Assembly: GCF_017654485.1 (NCBI RefSeq)
Contig: NZ_CP061091.1
Coordinates: forward strand, 2,610,501 to 2,674,500
Source of the DNA: Roseomonas marmotae
GTDB lineage: Bacteria; Pseudomonadota; Alphaproteobacteria; Acetobacterales; Acetobacteraceae
Direction of reading: 5' to 3'
DNA length: 64,000 nucleotides
The notes under the pieces: generated by a model
Told to the model about the DNA's origin: nothing
Database searches by the model: none
What the model saw: the letters and a program-made list of their open reading frames with translations, nothing else
Program-made: the position numbers and the translations under genes
In this document: positions 28,931 to 39,761 of the stretch, one piece after another
How positions within the stretch are numbered: the first letter of the stretch is position 1
Layout: the number at the start of each line of letters is the position of its first letter

Positions 28931-31088
28931 TCAGCATCTCGACCCCGGTGCCATTTCCGCCCTGGTCGAGGCGCGCCATGGCGACCCCTTTTCCGTGCTG
29001 GGCCCGCAGGAGACCGGGCATGGCCGGGAGCTGCGCGTGATGATGCCCGGTGCCATGGGCGTGCAGGCCGTCAGCGGCGACCAGGTCACCACGCTGCGCC
29101 CGGTGCATGAGGCCGGGCTCTTCGCCGGCATGATCCCGCCCGGGCCCTATGTGCTGCGCATCGACTGGGGCAATGGCGAGATCCAGGAGACGGAGGACCC
29201 GTATTCCTTCGGGCTGCTGCTAAGCGACTTCGACCTCTATCTGCTCAGTGAAGGCACGCACCAGGATATCGCCAGCTGCCTTGGCGCCCAGCCCATGACC
29301 ATCGACGGCGCCCCCGGCGTCCGCTTCGCGGTCTGGGCGCCGAATGCGCGGCGCGTCTCGGTGGTCGGCGATTTCAACTCCTGGGACGGCCGCCGCAACC
29401 CCATGCGGAAGCGGTATGAGGCCGGGATCTGGGAATTGTTCATCCCCCGCCTCGCCCCTGGCGCCGTCTACAAATACGAGCTGCTGGGCCCGCAGGGCAA
29501 TCTGCTGCCGCTGAAATCCGACCCCTTCGCCTGGCAGGTGGAACCGCCGCCCGCCACCGCCTCCGTGGTGGCCGATGTCGCTGCCATCCCAGTGCCGCCG
29601 CGCCGCAGCCGGCCGGTCAACCATGTCGTCGAGCCTATCTCGGTCTATGAGGTGCACGCCTCATCCTGGGCGCGCGGCGACGGCAACATGGCGCTGGGGT
29701 GGGAGGAGCTGGGCGACAAGCTTATCCCCTATGCCGTGGAGATGGGCTTCACCCATCTCGAGTTCCTGCCGATCATGGCGCATCCCTTCGGCGGCTCCTG
29801 GGGCTACCAGCCGCTGGGGCAGTTCGCGCCGCATGCGCCCTTCGGCCCCCCCGAGCATTTCGCCCGCATGGTGCAGCGCTGCCATGAGGCGGGGCTCGGG
29901 GTCATCCTGGACTGGGTGCCGGCGCATTTCCCGTCCGACCAGCACGGCCTCGCCATGTTCGACGGCACGCCGCTCTACGAGCATTCCGACCCGAAGGAAG
30001 GCTTCCACAGGGACTGGAACACCCTCATCTACAATCTTGGCCGGCGGGAGGTGCGGAACCTGCTGATCGGCAGCGCGCTGCACTGGCTGGAACGCTACGG
30101 CGTGGACGGGCTGCGCGTCGACGCCGTGGCGTCGATGCTCTACCGCGACTACAGCCGCAACGAAGGCGAATGGGTGCCCAACATCTATGGCGGGCGCGAG
30201 AATCTGGAGAGCATCGCCTTCCTGCAGGAACTCTCCCGCGTCATCCAGCAGCGCTGCCCGGACCGCCTGCTGATCGCGGAGGAGAGCACTGCCTTCCCGG
30301 GCGTCACCCGCAAGGCGGATGAGGGCGGGCTCGGCTTCGACTTCAAATGGAACATGGGGTGGATGCACGACACGCTCCACTACATGCAGACCGACCCGCT
30401 CTATCGCCGCCACCACCATGGCGAGATGACCTTCGGCCTGGTCTATGCCTTCTCCGAGAAGTTCATGCTCCCGCTGTCACATGACGAGGTGGTACACGGG
30501 AAAGGCTCCCTGCTCGGCAAGATGCCGGGCGACGAATGGCAGAAATTCGCCAATCTCCGCGCCTATTTCGGCTTCATGTGGACCCATCCCGGCAAGAAGC
30601 TGCTCTTCATGGGCGGAGAGATCGCGCAGGAGCGGGAATGGAACCACGACCGCGGCCTCGACTGGTACCTGCTGGACGACCCGCGCCATGCCGGCGTGCA
30701 GCGCCTGGTGCGCGACCTCAACCGGCTCTACCGGCAGATCCCCGCCCTGTATCAGCGGGACAGCTCGCCGGAAGGCTTCGCCTGGTCGGTCATCGATGAC
30801 GCCGCCAACAGCGTCTTCGCCTATATCCGCATGGGCGAGGAGGGCGAGACGCCGGTGCTGGTGGTCTGCAACTTCACGCCGGTCCCGCGGGAAGGCTATA
30901 CCGTCGGCGTGCCCGTGGCGGGCGAGTGGAAGGAGATCTTCAACTCCGACGCCGCCATCTACGGTGGCAGCAATCTGGGCAATGGCGGCCTGGTGCGGGG
31001 GGCCGAGGAAGCCTCCCATGGCCATCCGGCGTCCCTGACCCTGACCCTGCCGCCGCTGGCCACGATCATCCTGACGCCTGCGGGGTAA
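28923..31088 (+). CDS. glgB: 1,4-alpha-glucan branching enzyme GlgB
   Basis: 721-residue GH13 branching enzyme that makes alpha-1,6 branches in the linear glucan from GlgE. Two N-terminal beta domains (about 1-110 and 115-225, with [19 protein letters not shown]) precede the barrel. The nucleophile is Asp400 in [15 protein letters not shown] and the acid/base Glu453 in [12 protein letters not shown], 53 apart exactly as in E. coli (405/458). [15 protein letters not shown] gives the third carboxylate. The length equals E. coli GlgB (728). The ATG lies inside the end of treS-mak, which points to coupled translation. Confidence 0.96.
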
Positions 31089-31095
31089 TTCGGTT

Positions 31096-33222
31096 TTGCC
31101 ATTGCTTGCTGACCGGCTTCTGCCGGGAAGGCCCGATCCACTTGGGGCCACCTGGGACGGGTTGGGGGTGAATTTCGCCCTCTTCTCCGCCCATGCGGAG
31201 AAAGTCGAACTCTGCGTCTTCGATGCCGCCGGCCGGAAGGAGGTCGCGCGGCTCGAACTTCCGGAATGCACGGACGAGGTCTTCCACGGCTATCTGCCGG
31301 AGGTGCGGCCCGGCCTGATCTATGGCTACCGCGCCTATGGTCCGTACCGGCCGGAACATGGGCACCGCTTCAATCCCAACAAGCTGCTGCTCGACCCCTA
31401 CGCCCGGCAGTTGCAGGGCAGCCTGCGCTGGACGGATGCGCTCAACGGCTACCGCGCGCATACCGGCCGCACCGACCTCAGCTTTGACCGGCGGGATTCC
31501 GCGGCAGCCATGCCCAAGGCCATCGTCACGGACGACGCCTTCAACTGGGGCGACGACCGCCCGCCCGCCGTGCCCTGGGACCGCACGCTGATCTACGAGA
31601 CGCATCTGCGCGGCCTCACGGTGTTGCGCGACGACCTGGCGCCGCGGGAGCGCGGCACCTTCGCGGCACTGGCCGACCCGCGGGTCATCGAGCACCTCCA
31701 GAAGCTCGGCGTCACGGCGGTGGAACTGCTGCCGGTGCAGGCGTTCCTGCAGGACCGTTTCCTGGTGGAGAAGGGCCTGAGGAACTACTGGGGCTATTCC
31801 CCCCTCTCCTATTTCGCGCCGGAGCCACGCTACCTCTCCCAGGGCTCGACGGATGAGATCCGCGTCGCCATCCGCCGCCTGCATGCCGCGGGCCTGGAGG
31901 TGATCCTGGACGTTGTCTACAACCACACCTGCGAAGCCGATGAGATGGGCCCCACCCTCTCCTGGCGCGGCATCGACAATGCCAGCTACTACCGCCTGCG
32001 GCCCGGCGACGAGCGGCGCTATATCGACGAGACCGGCTGCGGCAATACCGTCAACCTCTCGCACCCCCGGGTGCTGCAGATGGTGATGGACAGCTTGCGC
32101 TATTGGGCCACCTCCTTCCGCGTCGACGGCTTCCGCTTCGATCTCGGCACCACCCTGGGACGGGAGGGCACGGGCTTCGATCCCGGCTCCGGCTTCTTCG
32201 ACGCCATCCGGCAGGACCCCGTGCTGTCGCGGCTGAAGCTCATCACCGAGCCCTGGGATATCGGCCCGGGCGGCTATCAGCTCGGCAACCACCCGCCCGG
32301 CTTCTCGGAATGGAACGATCGCTTCCGCGACGACATCCGCCGTTTCTGGCGCGGTGATGCCGGCGCGCGGCCCGATCTTGCCGCCCGCCTCGCCGGCTCA
32401 TCCGAACTGTTCGACCGCCGCCGTCGCCGGCCCTGGGCCAGCATCAACTTCGTCTCCTCGCATGACGGCTTTACGCTGCAGGACCTCGTCTCCTTCACCG
32501 AGAAGAACAACCTGCGCAACGGCGAGCACAACCGCGACGGCCATGACGAGGATTTCTCCGCCAACTGGGGCGTGGAGGGCCCGACCCGGGATATCGTCAT
32601 CCTGGCGCAGCGGGAGCGGATCAAGCGCGCCATGCTGATGACGCTGCTGGTCAGCCACGGCACGCCCATGCTGCTGGGTGGGGATGAGTTCGGCCGGACG
32701 CAGCAGGGCAACAACAATGCCTATTGCCAGGACAATGACATCTCCTGGTTTGACTGGAGCATGGCGGCGAGCGAGGACGGCATCGAGCTCTCGCAGTTCT
32801 TCGCCCGGGCCGCCGCGCTGCGCCGCGCGCATCCCACCCTGCGTAGCGCCCGCTTCCTGCACGGCCAGGACATGCCGCTGCCCGGCGTCGCCGATCTCGC
32901 CTGGTTCGACGAGCATGGGGCGGCCATGCGCCCGGAAGTCTGGGGCGACGCGGAAGGGCGCGTGCTGGCCATGCGCCGCGCCGCCGCCGTCGAGGGCGGC
33001 GTGGAGGTCACGCTGCTGCTGGTAAACGGCTCGCCCGAGGCGCGCCTCTTCACGCTGCCCCGGCCGGCACTGCCCGGCGGCACGCACTGGCGGATGGTGC
33101 TGGACAGCGCGGAACCCAAGGCCCAGGCGCGCGTTGTCCAACGCGCGACGGAGCGTGTGGAGCGGCAGTCCGCCCGGCTGCTGGTGGCCTTCGTCGGGCA
33201 AGAGGATGCGGACCCGGCATGA
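31096..33222 (+). CDS. glgX: Glycogen debranching enzyme GlgX
   Basis: 708-residue GH13 isoamylase-type debrancher that removes alpha-1,6 side chains. N-terminal CBM48 (about residues 10-115, PLGATWDGLGVNFALFSAHAE), catalytic barrel with the nucleophile Asp349 in FRFDLGTTLGR, acid/base Glu385 in LITEPWDIGPGGYQLG, and VSSHDGFTLQDLV. The GlgX phrase KNNLRNGEHNRDG is present. The start appears to be TTG 31096 or TTG 31102; there is no in-frame ATG near. It is 7 bp after glgB and overlaps treZ by ATGA. In TreX/Y/Z systems this gene supplies debranched chains to TreY. Confidence 0.94.
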   Translation: MPLLADRLLPGRPDPLGATWDGLGVNFALFSAHAEKVELCVFDAAGRKEVARLELPECTDEVFHGYLPEVRPGLIYGYRAYGPYRPEHGHRFNPNKLLLDPYARQLQGSLRWTDALNGYRAHTGRTDLSFDRRDSAAAMPKAIVTDDAFNWGDDRPPAVPWDRTLIYETHLRGLTVLRDDLAPRERGTFAALADPRVIEHLQKLGVTAVELLPVQAFLQDRFLVEKGLRNYWGYSPLSYFAPEPRYLSQGSTDEIRVAIRRLHAAGLEVILDVVYNHTCEADEMGPTLSWRGIDNASYYRLRPGDERRYIDETGCGNTVNLSHPRVLQMVMDSLRYWATSFRVDGFRFDLGTTLGREGTGFDPGSGFFDAIRQDPVLSRLKLITEPWDIGPGGYQLGNHPPGFSEWNDRFRDDIRRFWRGDAGARPDLAARLAGSSELFDRRRRRPWASINFVSSHDGFTLQDLVSFTEKNNLRNGEHNRDGHDEDFSANWGVEGPTRDIVILAQRERIKRAMLMTLLVSHGTPMLLGGDEFGRTQQGNNNAYCQDNDISWFDWSMAASEDGIELSQFFARAAALRRAHPTLRSARFLHGQDMPLPGVADLAWFDEHGAAMRPEVWGDAEGRVLAMRRAAAVEGGVEVTLLLVNGSPEARLFTLPRPALPGGTHWRMVLDSAEPKAQARVVQRATERVERQSARLLVAFVGQEDADPA

Positions 33223-35003
33223 CCACCAGCTTCTCCTTCGGGGCCATCCCCACCGGCGGCGGCAAGGCCCGATTCCGCCTCTGGGCGCCTGGCCAGGACA
33301 GCCTGACGCTGCTGCGTCAGGGGCAGGACGACATCCCCATGCACCGGGGCGCGGATGGCTGGTGGGAGGCGGAGGCCGAGGCCCCGCCCGGCGCCCGCTA
33401 CCGCTATCGCCTGGGTGATGGGATGGAAGTTCCGGACCCTGCCTCCCGCGCCCAGCATGGCGACGTGGATGGCTGGAGTTTGGTGGTGGACCACGGCGCC
33501 TATCAGTGGCAGCAGCCGGACTGGAAGGGCCAGCCCTGGCCGCGCGCCGTCATCTATGAATTGCATGCCGGTCTCTATGGCGGTTTCCGCGGCATCATCG
33601 ACGACCTGCCGCGGCTGGCGGCGCTGGGCGTCAATACCGTCGAGCTGATGCCGGTGAATGCCTTCGCCGGCCTGCGGAACTGGGGCTATGACGGCGTGCT
33701 GCCCTATGCGCCGGACGAGACCTACGGCACGCCGGACGACCTGAAGGCACTGGTGGACGCGGCGCATGGCCATGGCCTCTCGGTCATGCTCGATGTCGTC
33801 TACAACCACTTCGGCCCCTCCGGTAACTACTGGGGCGCGATCGCCCCCGCCTTCTTCCACCAGGACAAGGCCAATCCCTGGGGCCAGTCGATCGACTTCA
33901 CCCGCCGCGAGGTGCGCGACTTCTTCATCGAGAACGCGCTCTACTGGCTGGCGGAATACCGCTTCGATGGGCTGCGGCTGGATGCCGTGCATGCCATCGA
34001 GGATGACAGCTTCCTGCCCGAGCTCTCCGCCCGCATCCGCGAGGCCACCGCGGGCCGCCATGTGCATCTGGTGCTGGAGAACGAGCGCAACGACGCCATG
34101 CTGCTGGAAGCACATTTCGACGCGCAGTGGAACGACGACCTCCACCATTGCCTGCACGTCCTGCTGACCGGCGAGCACGACGCCTATTACATCGACTATG
34201 CCGAGGATACGGCGGACAAGCTGGCCCGCGCGCTCTCCTCCGGCTTCGTCTACCAGGGGCAGATCTCGAAGAATCTCGGCCACCAGCGCGGCAAGCCCAG
34301 CGCCCATCTGCCGCCCAGCGCCTTCGTCAACGCGCTTCAGACGCATGACCAGGTTGGCAACCGCGCCATGGGCGAGCGCATCGCCCAGATTGCCCCGCCC
34401 GAGGGCGTGCGGGCGGCGCTGCTGCTGCTGCTGCTCTCGCCGCAGATCCCCATGCTCTTCATGGGCGACGAATGGGCCAGCAAGCGCCCCTTCCTCTTCT
34501 TCACCGGCTTCACCGATGATGGGCTGGCGGAAGCCGTGCGGGAGGGGCGCCGGAAGGAATTCGCCCGCTTCCCCGCCTTCGCCGACCCGGCGCGGCGGGA
34601 GAAGATCCCGGACCCCAACGACCCCGCCACCTTCACCATGAGCCGCCCCGACCCGGCCGAGCGCATGGACCCCCGGCACGTCGAGGTCGAGGAATTCGTC
34701 GCCGCCCTGCTGCGCCAGCGGCGGGAGCGGCTGGCGCAGCGGCTGGATGGCACCACCTCGCTCGCCGCCGAGACGCTGGGCGAGAGAGGCGTGCGGGTGC
34801 AGTGGCGCCTGGGCGATGGCGCGGTGCTGACCATCGCCGCGCAGTTCGGCCCGGATTCCGTCCCCTGCCCCACCGGCCCCGGCACCCTGCTGGCCGAATC
34901 GCGCGGCGGGCTGGCGGCCGCGCTGGAAGCCAGGGGCCTGGGCGGCTTCGGCGCCATTGCCTGGCTGGCCACCGAAACCCGCATCGCCGAGACCCTGTGG
35001 TGA
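33219..35003 (+). CDS. treZ: Maltooligosyl-trehalose trehalohydrolase TreZ
   Basis: 594-residue GH13 enzyme that cuts trehalose from maltooligosyl-trehalose made by TreY. Small N-terminal E-set domain (about 1-95, ARFRLWAPGQDSLTLL), then the barrel with VIYELHAGLYGGFRGI, nucleophile Asp255 in GLRLDAVHAIEDD, acid/base Glu287 in LVLENERND, and LQTHDQVGNR. LFMGDEWASKRPFLFF is typical for TreZ. Its ATG overlaps the glgX stop and its stop overlaps the malQ start. Confidence 0.95.
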   Translation: MTTSFSFGAIPTGGGKARFRLWAPGQDSLTLLRQGQDDIPMHRGADGWWEAEAEAPPGARYRYRLGDGMEVPDPASRAQHGDVDGWSLVVDHGAYQWQQPDWKGQPWPRAVIYELHAGLYGGFRGIIDDLPRLAALGVNTVELMPVNAFAGLRNWGYDGVLPYAPDETYGTPDDLKALVDAAHGHGLSVMLDVVYNHFGPSGNYWGAIAPAFFHQDKANPWGQSIDFTRREVRDFFIENALYWLAEYRFDGLRLDAVHAIEDDSFLPELSARIREATAGRHVHLVLENERNDAMLLEAHFDAQWNDDLHHCLHVLLTGEHDAYYIDYAEDTADKLARALSSGFVYQGQISKNLGHQRGKPSAHLPPSAFVNALQTHDQVGNRAMGERIAQIAPPEGVRAALLLLLLSPQIPMLFMGDEWASKRPFLFFTGFTDDGLAEAVREGRRKEFARFPAFADPARREKIPDPNDPATFTMSRPDPAERMDPRHVEVEEFVAALLRQRRERLAQRLDGTTSLAAETLGERGVRVQWRLGDGAVLTIAAQFGPDSVPCPTGPGTLLAESRGGLAAALEARGLGGFGAIAWLATETRIAETLW

Positions 35004-37036
35004 GTGACGCCGCGCTGCGAAGCCTGGCGCGCGCCGCCGGGCTGATGGCCGAATGGCGCGATGCCGCCGGCAAGCCAATGACGGTGGAGCCCGATGCGCT
35101 GCGCGTGCTGCTGGGCGCGCTGGGCCTGCCCGCCGCCAGTGACGCGCAGGTGAAGGAAAGCCTGGCCGCGCATCGCCAGGCCACGCGCGGGCTGCGCCCG
35201 CCCCTGGTCACGGCCGAGGCCGGCGCGCCCGTCACGCTGAGGATCGCCCCCGGCCGCTACCGCATCGAAGCCGCCGATGGCACCGGCGCCGAGGGCGAGG
35301 CCGAAGCCATGCCGGGCGGCGCCCGCATCACCGCGCCCACCACGCCCGGCTACTACACCCTGGAATGCGGCGCGCGGCAGCTGGTGCTGGCGGTGGCCCC
35401 CGAGCATGGCCACCGCATCACCGACGCCTGCCCGGAAGGCCGCGCCTGGGGACTAACGGCGCAGATCTATTCCCTGCGGCGCGGCACGCCCCAGGGCGTG
35501 GGCGACTATGCCGCGTTGGAGGGCCTCGCCGGTCCCGCGGCCGCGCTGGGGGCCGATGCCATCGCCATCAGCCCGGTGCATGCGCAGTTCTCGGCCGATC
35601 CGAGCCGCTTCAGCCCCTATGCCCCTTCCTCCCGCGCCCGGCTGGATGTGCGGCACGCGGCGCGCGGCGACATCCTGGGCGAGCCCTTTGCCCCCCCGCC
35701 CGAGCTGGCCGCCGAACTGGAGCGGCTGGAGGCGCTGGAGCTGGTGGACTGGCCCGCCACCGCCCGCGCCCGGATCGCCCTGCTGCGCGATGCCTATGAA
35801 GCCTTCACCCGCAGCGCGCCGCAGTCCTCGCGCGAGGCTTTCGATGCCTTCCGGGCGGAGGGCGGCGCCTCCCTGCAACGCCACGCCGTCTTCGAGGCGC
35901 TGCACGCCCGGCAATTCGCCGATGGCCGCTGGCACTGGCGCGAATGGCCGGCCGCGCTGCGCGACCCCGAAAGCCCCGCCGTTGCCAGCTTCGCCGAGGA
36001 GAACGCGGCGGAGGTCGAGTACCACGCCTTCCTGCAATGGCTGGCCGATCGCGGCCTCGCCGCCGCGCAGCGCGCCGCGCGCCAGGGCGGCATGCGGATC
36101 GGCCTGATCGCCGACCTCGCCGTCGGTGTCGATGGCGGCGGCAGCGATGCCTGGAGCCGCCAGGCGGAGATCCTGCAGCAGGTCGAGATCGGCGCGCCGC
36201 CGGACCTCTTCAACGCGCGCGGCCAGGGCTGGGGCATCACCAGCTTCTCGCCACAGGGGCTCCGCATGTCCGGCTTCGCGGGGTTCCGGGAAATGCTGGC
36301 CGCCGCCTTCCGCAATGCCGGCGGCGTGCGGCTGGACCATGTGCTGGGCCTGCGCCGCCTCTGGCTGGTGCCAGGGGGCGCCAGCCCCCGCGACGGCGCC
36401 TATCTGCGCTACCCGCTGGAGGACATGCTGCGGCTGGTGGCGCTGGAGTCACACCTGAACCAGGGCATCGTCATCGGCGAGGATCTCGGCACCGTTCCCG
36501 CCGGGTTCCGGCCCCGGCTGGAGAAGGCGGGCCTCGCCGGCATGCGCGTGCTGTGGTTCGAGAAGCAGGGCAAGCGCTTCACCGCGCCGCAGAAATGGAC
36601 AACCGGCGCCGTCTCCATGACCTCCACCCACGACCTCGCCACCGTCGCCGGCTGGTGGGAGGGGCGCGACATGGAGTGGCGGCGGAAGCTGGACCTGAAG
36701 CCGCTGGAGAAGGAGGAGAACCGGCAGGCTGAGCGCCGCGCGCTATGGTCCGCCTTCCGCGCCTCTGGCGTGGCGCAGGGCGAGCTACCGGAGAAGGAGG
36801 ATGGCGCCACGGTAGCCGATGCCGCCGCCGCGCATATCGGCCGCGCCGCCTGCCAGCTGGCCCTGCTGCCGCTGGAGGATGCCCTGGCGGCGGTGGAACA
36901 GCCCAACCTGCCCGGCACCACCGACCAGCATCCCAACTGGCGGCGCCGCTTCCCGCAGCCGGTGGACCGGATGCTGGCCGACCCGGCGGTGGAGCGCCGC
37001 CTGCGCGGCCTGGCCCGGGCCCGGCGCGCGGAGTAG
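35000..37036 (+). CDS. malQ: 4-alpha-glucanotransferase (amylomaltase) MalQ
   Basis: 678-residue GH77 enzyme that disproportionates short maltodextrins. The N-terminal about 140 residues are the bacterial MalQ extension (AEWRDAAGKPMTVEPDALR). The barrel has the nucleophile in VRLDHVLGLRRLWLVPGG, the acid/base in GIVIGEDLGTVP, and TSTHDLATVAGWW, all GH77 landmarks. The length matches E. coli MalQ (694). The start is GTG 35000, overlapping the treZ stop as GTGA; the frame stays open upstream inside treZ but is not coding there. Its place between treZ and treY suggests it recycles chains too short for TreY. Confidence 0.94.
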   Translation: MSDAALRSLARAAGLMAEWRDAAGKPMTVEPDALRVLLGALGLPAASDAQVKESLAAHRQATRGLRPPLVTAEAGAPVTLRIAPGRYRIEAADGTGAEGEAEAMPGGARITAPTTPGYYTLECGARQLVLAVAPEHGHRITDACPEGRAWGLTAQIYSLRRGTPQGVGDYAALEGLAGPAAALGADAIAISPVHAQFSADPSRFSPYAPSSRARLDVRHAARGDILGEPFAPPPELAAELERLEALELVDWPATARARIALLRDAYEAFTRSAPQSSREAFDAFRAEGGASLQRHAVFEALHARQFADGRWHWREWPAALRDPESPAVASFAEENAAEVEYHAFLQWLADRGLAAAQRAARQGGMRIGLIADLAVGVDGGGSDAWSRQAEILQQVEIGAPPDLFNARGQGWGITSFSPQGLRMSGFAGFREMLAAAFRNAGGVRLDHVLGLRRLWLVPGGASPRDGAYLRYPLEDMLRLVALESHLNQGIVIGEDLGTVPAGFRPRLEKAGLAGMRVLWFEKQGKRFTAPQKWTTGAVSMTSTHDLATVAGWWEGRDMEWRRKLDLKPLEKEENRQAERRALWSAFRASGVAQGELPEKEDGATVADAAAAHIGRAACQLALLPLEDALAAVEQPNLPGTTDQHPNWRRRFPQPVDRMLADPAVERRLRGLARARRAE

Positions 37037-37118
37037 CGCGCCGTGCCTTTACACCGTTTCGTTGCAACCCGCGCAGCAACGGCGCGTCATGCAGCAGCGG
37101 TGAGGAGTTTGTCCCGGC

Positions 37119-39761
37119 ATGACGCAGCCCATAACTAGCATCCCGCGCTCGACGGCGAGGCTGCAGTTCCATTCAGGCTTCACGCTGGATGATGCCATTC
37201 CGGTGGTGCCCTATCTGGCCTCACTCGGCATCAGCCATCTTTATGCCTCGCCCATCCTGCAGGCCCGCGCCGGGTCCACGCATGGCTACGACACCACGGA
37301 CCACCGGCATGTGAATCCCGAACTGGGGGGCGAGCCCGCCCTGCGGCGGCTGGTGGCGGCGCTGCGGCAGCATGGCATGGGCCTGCTGCTGGATATCGTC
37401 CCCAACCATATGGGCGTGGGCGGCGACGACAATCCGGTCTGGCTGGATGTCATGGCCCATGGCCCGGAGGGCCGTTACGCGCAGTTCTTCGATATCGACT
37501 GGCAGTCCGACGACCCGGAACTGCGCGGCAAGATGCTCGCCCCCTTCCTCGGCCGCCCATATGGGGAGGCACTGACGGAGGGTGAGTTGAAGCTGGTCCG
37601 CAAGGGGCCGACCGGCCTCGCCGTGGACTATTTCGACAATCTCTTCCCCATCCGTCCTGAGGATGTGGAAGCGACGCTCGCAGATCTCGAATCCTTCGAT
37701 CCCTCCAGCGAATCCGGCCGCGCCAGGTTGCATGAACTGCTGGAGCGGCAGCACTTCCGGCTGGCGCACTGGAAGCTCGCTTCGGAGGAGATCAACTGGC
37801 GCCGCTTCTTTGATGTCACAAGCCTCGCCGGGGTGCGGGCCGAGGTGCCCGAAGTCTTCGACGAAACCCACGAGGTCATCCTGCGCCTTTACGCGGAGGG
37901 GCTGATCGACGGCCTCCGCATCGACCATGTGGATGGCCTGTCCCAGCCCGGCGCCTATTGCCGCAAGCTGCGCCGCCGCATGGCCGCGGCGGCCCGCCAT
38001 CGCCCGCCCGAGGCGCCGCGGGTCGAGCCCTGTATCGTCGTCGAGAAGATCCTGGCGCCCGGGGAGGCCCTGCCAGCCGACTGGAAGGTGGATGGCACCA
38101 CCGGCTACGACTTCATGGATCAGGTCTCCGCTCTGCTGCACGACCCTGCCGGCGAGGCCACGCTCTCCCAGCTCTGGCGGGACGTCTCCGGCAGCGGGCG
38201 CGACTTCCCGGCCGAGGAACGCCTGGCACGCCGGCAGATCCTGCGCGACAACCTGGCCGCCGAGCGGGAAGCCTGCGCCCGCGCCCTGCACCGCATCGCG
38301 CGCGCCGGCATCATGACGCGCGACGTGCCACTGGCCACCATCCGGCGGGTGCTGACCGAGATCCTGGTCCACTTCCCGGTCTACCGCATCTATGCCCGCG
38401 CCAGCCGCCCGACCTCGCAGGATGCCACGGTCATGCTGCGCGCCATCGGCGCGGCACGCGCCAACCTGCCGCTCTCCGACCACCCCGTGCTGGAGCTGCT
38501 GCATCTCTGGCTGGCCGAGGAGCCGCTGCGCCACCTGCCGCCGGAGCAGCGCCGTTTGCGGCTGGTGGCCCGCACGCGCTTCCAGCAGCTTTCCTCTCCC
38601 ACCGCCGCGAAATCGGTCGAGGATACCGCCTTCTACCGCTACGGCCGCCTGCTTTCCCGCAACGAGGTCGGCTCGCATCCCGGCCAGTTCTCGCTCCCAC
38701 CCAACAGCTTCCACGCCGCCTGCCACCGGCGGCTGGAACAGCACCCCGGCGCGCTGCTGGCGACCGCCACGCATGACCACAAGCGCGGCGAAGACGTGCG
38801 GATGCGCCTAGCCGCGCTCTCGGAGATCGCGGATGAATGGGCCGCCACCCTGCGCGGCTGGATGGGTGCCAGCACCCCGCTGCGCCGCCTCCTGGAAAGC
38901 GGCCCGGCGCCCGAGGATGGCGATGCCGCCATGCTCTTCCAGATGCTGGCCGCCTCCTGGCCGCTGGACCTCAACCCGGAGGACCGGGCGGGTATCGAGG
39001 ACTGGATCGGGCGGCTGGCCGGCTGGCAGCAGAAAGCGATACGGGAGGAGAAGCGCCGCTCAAGCTGGTCCATGCCGGACGAGGAATATGAGGCGGCTTC
39101 CCGTACCTTCCTGGAAGGGGTGCTGGATATCACGACGTCCCCACAGCTGTTGCGCGGCATCGCCGGCTTCGCAGAGCGCATCGCCCCCGCGGCGGCGGTG
39201 AAAGGTCTGGCGCAGGTGGCGCTGCGCCTGACCGCGCCGGGCGTGCCGGACCTCTACCAGGGCACCGAGTACTGGGATGAAAGCCTGGTAGACCCGGACA
39301 ACCGCCGCCCCGTCGATTTCGGGGCGCGCATGGCATCGCTGCACACCGATGCCAGCCCTGCTGCCCTGCTGCCACAGTGGCGGGACGGGCGCGTGAAGCA
39401 GGCCGTCATCCACCGGTTGCTGCGGCTGCGGGCGGAATGGCCGGAACTGTTCCACCACGGCAGCTACAAGCCGCTGGAGGCAGTGGGGCCCCGCGCCGAC
39501 TCCGTGCTCGCCTTCCTGCGGGAGCATGAGGGTCGGCAGTTGCTGATGGCGGTGCCGCTGCGTTCGGCCACACTGCTCGGCGGTGCCGGCACTCCTGCCT
39601 TCCCGAAGGGAAGCTGGGCCGGCACCTGGCTGCCGCTGATGCGGGCCGGGGAGCAATGGCATTGCGTCTTCAGCGGTCGCCGGGTCGATGCCGGAGAAAG
39701 CCTCGGCCTCGAATCCTGGGAGGAGGAGCTACCTCTGCTGGTGCTCCGCCGCGGCGCATGA
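37119..39761 (+). CDS. treY: Maltooligosyl-trehalose synthase TreY
   Basis: 880-residue GH13 enzyme that turns the reducing-end alpha-1,4 bond of a maltodextrin into alpha,alpha-1,1. The start has ARLQFHSGFTLDDAIPVVPYL and ASPILQARAGSTHGYD, signatures of TreY. Nucleophile Asp269 in GLRIDHVDGLSQPGAY, acid/base Glu309 in VVEKILAPGE, and the C-terminal PDLYQGTEYWDESLVDPDNRRPVDF are all present. It is separated from malQ by 82 bp, the widest gap in the locus; a weak TTTACA element lies there, so a second promoter is possible. It is the last gene of the glucan locus. Confidence 0.95.
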   Translation: MTQPITSIPRSTARLQFHSGFTLDDAIPVVPYLASLGISHLYASPILQARAGSTHGYDTTDHRHVNPELGGEPALRRLVAALRQHGMGLLLDIVPNHMGVGGDDNPVWLDVMAHGPEGRYAQFFDIDWQSDDPELRGKMLAPFLGRPYGEALTEGELKLVRKGPTGLAVDYFDNLFPIRPEDVEATLADLESFDPSSESGRARLHELLERQHFRLAHWKLASEEINWRRFFDVTSLAGVRAEVPEVFDETHEVILRLYAEGLIDGLRIDHVDGLSQPGAYCRKLRRRMAAAARHRPPEAPRVEPCIVVEKILAPGEALPADWKVDGTTGYDFMDQVSALLHDPAGEATLSQLWRDVSGSGRDFPAEERLARRQILRDNLAAEREACARALHRIARAGIMTRDVPLATIRRVLTEILVHFPVYRIYARASRPTSQDATVMLRAIGAARANLPLSDHPVLELLHLWLAEEPLRHLPPEQRRLRLVARTRFQQLSSPTAAKSVEDTAFYRYGRLLSRNEVGSHPGQFSLPPNSFHAACHRRLEQHPGALLATATHDHKRGEDVRMRLAALSEIADEWAATLRGWMGASTPLRRLLESGPAPEDGDAAMLFQMLAASWPLDLNPEDRAGIEDWIGRLAGWQQKAIREEKRRSSWSMPDEEYEAASRTFLEGVLDITTSPQLLRGIAGFAERIAPAAAVKGLAQVALRLTAPGVPDLYQGTEYWDESLVDPDNRRPVDFGARMASLHTDASPAALLPQWRDGRVKQAVIHRLLRLRAEWPELFHHGSYKPLEAVGPRADSVLAFLREHEGRQLLMAVPLRSATLLGGAGTPAFPKGSWAGTWLPLMRAGEQWHCVFSGRRVDAGESLGLESWEEELPLLVLRRGA

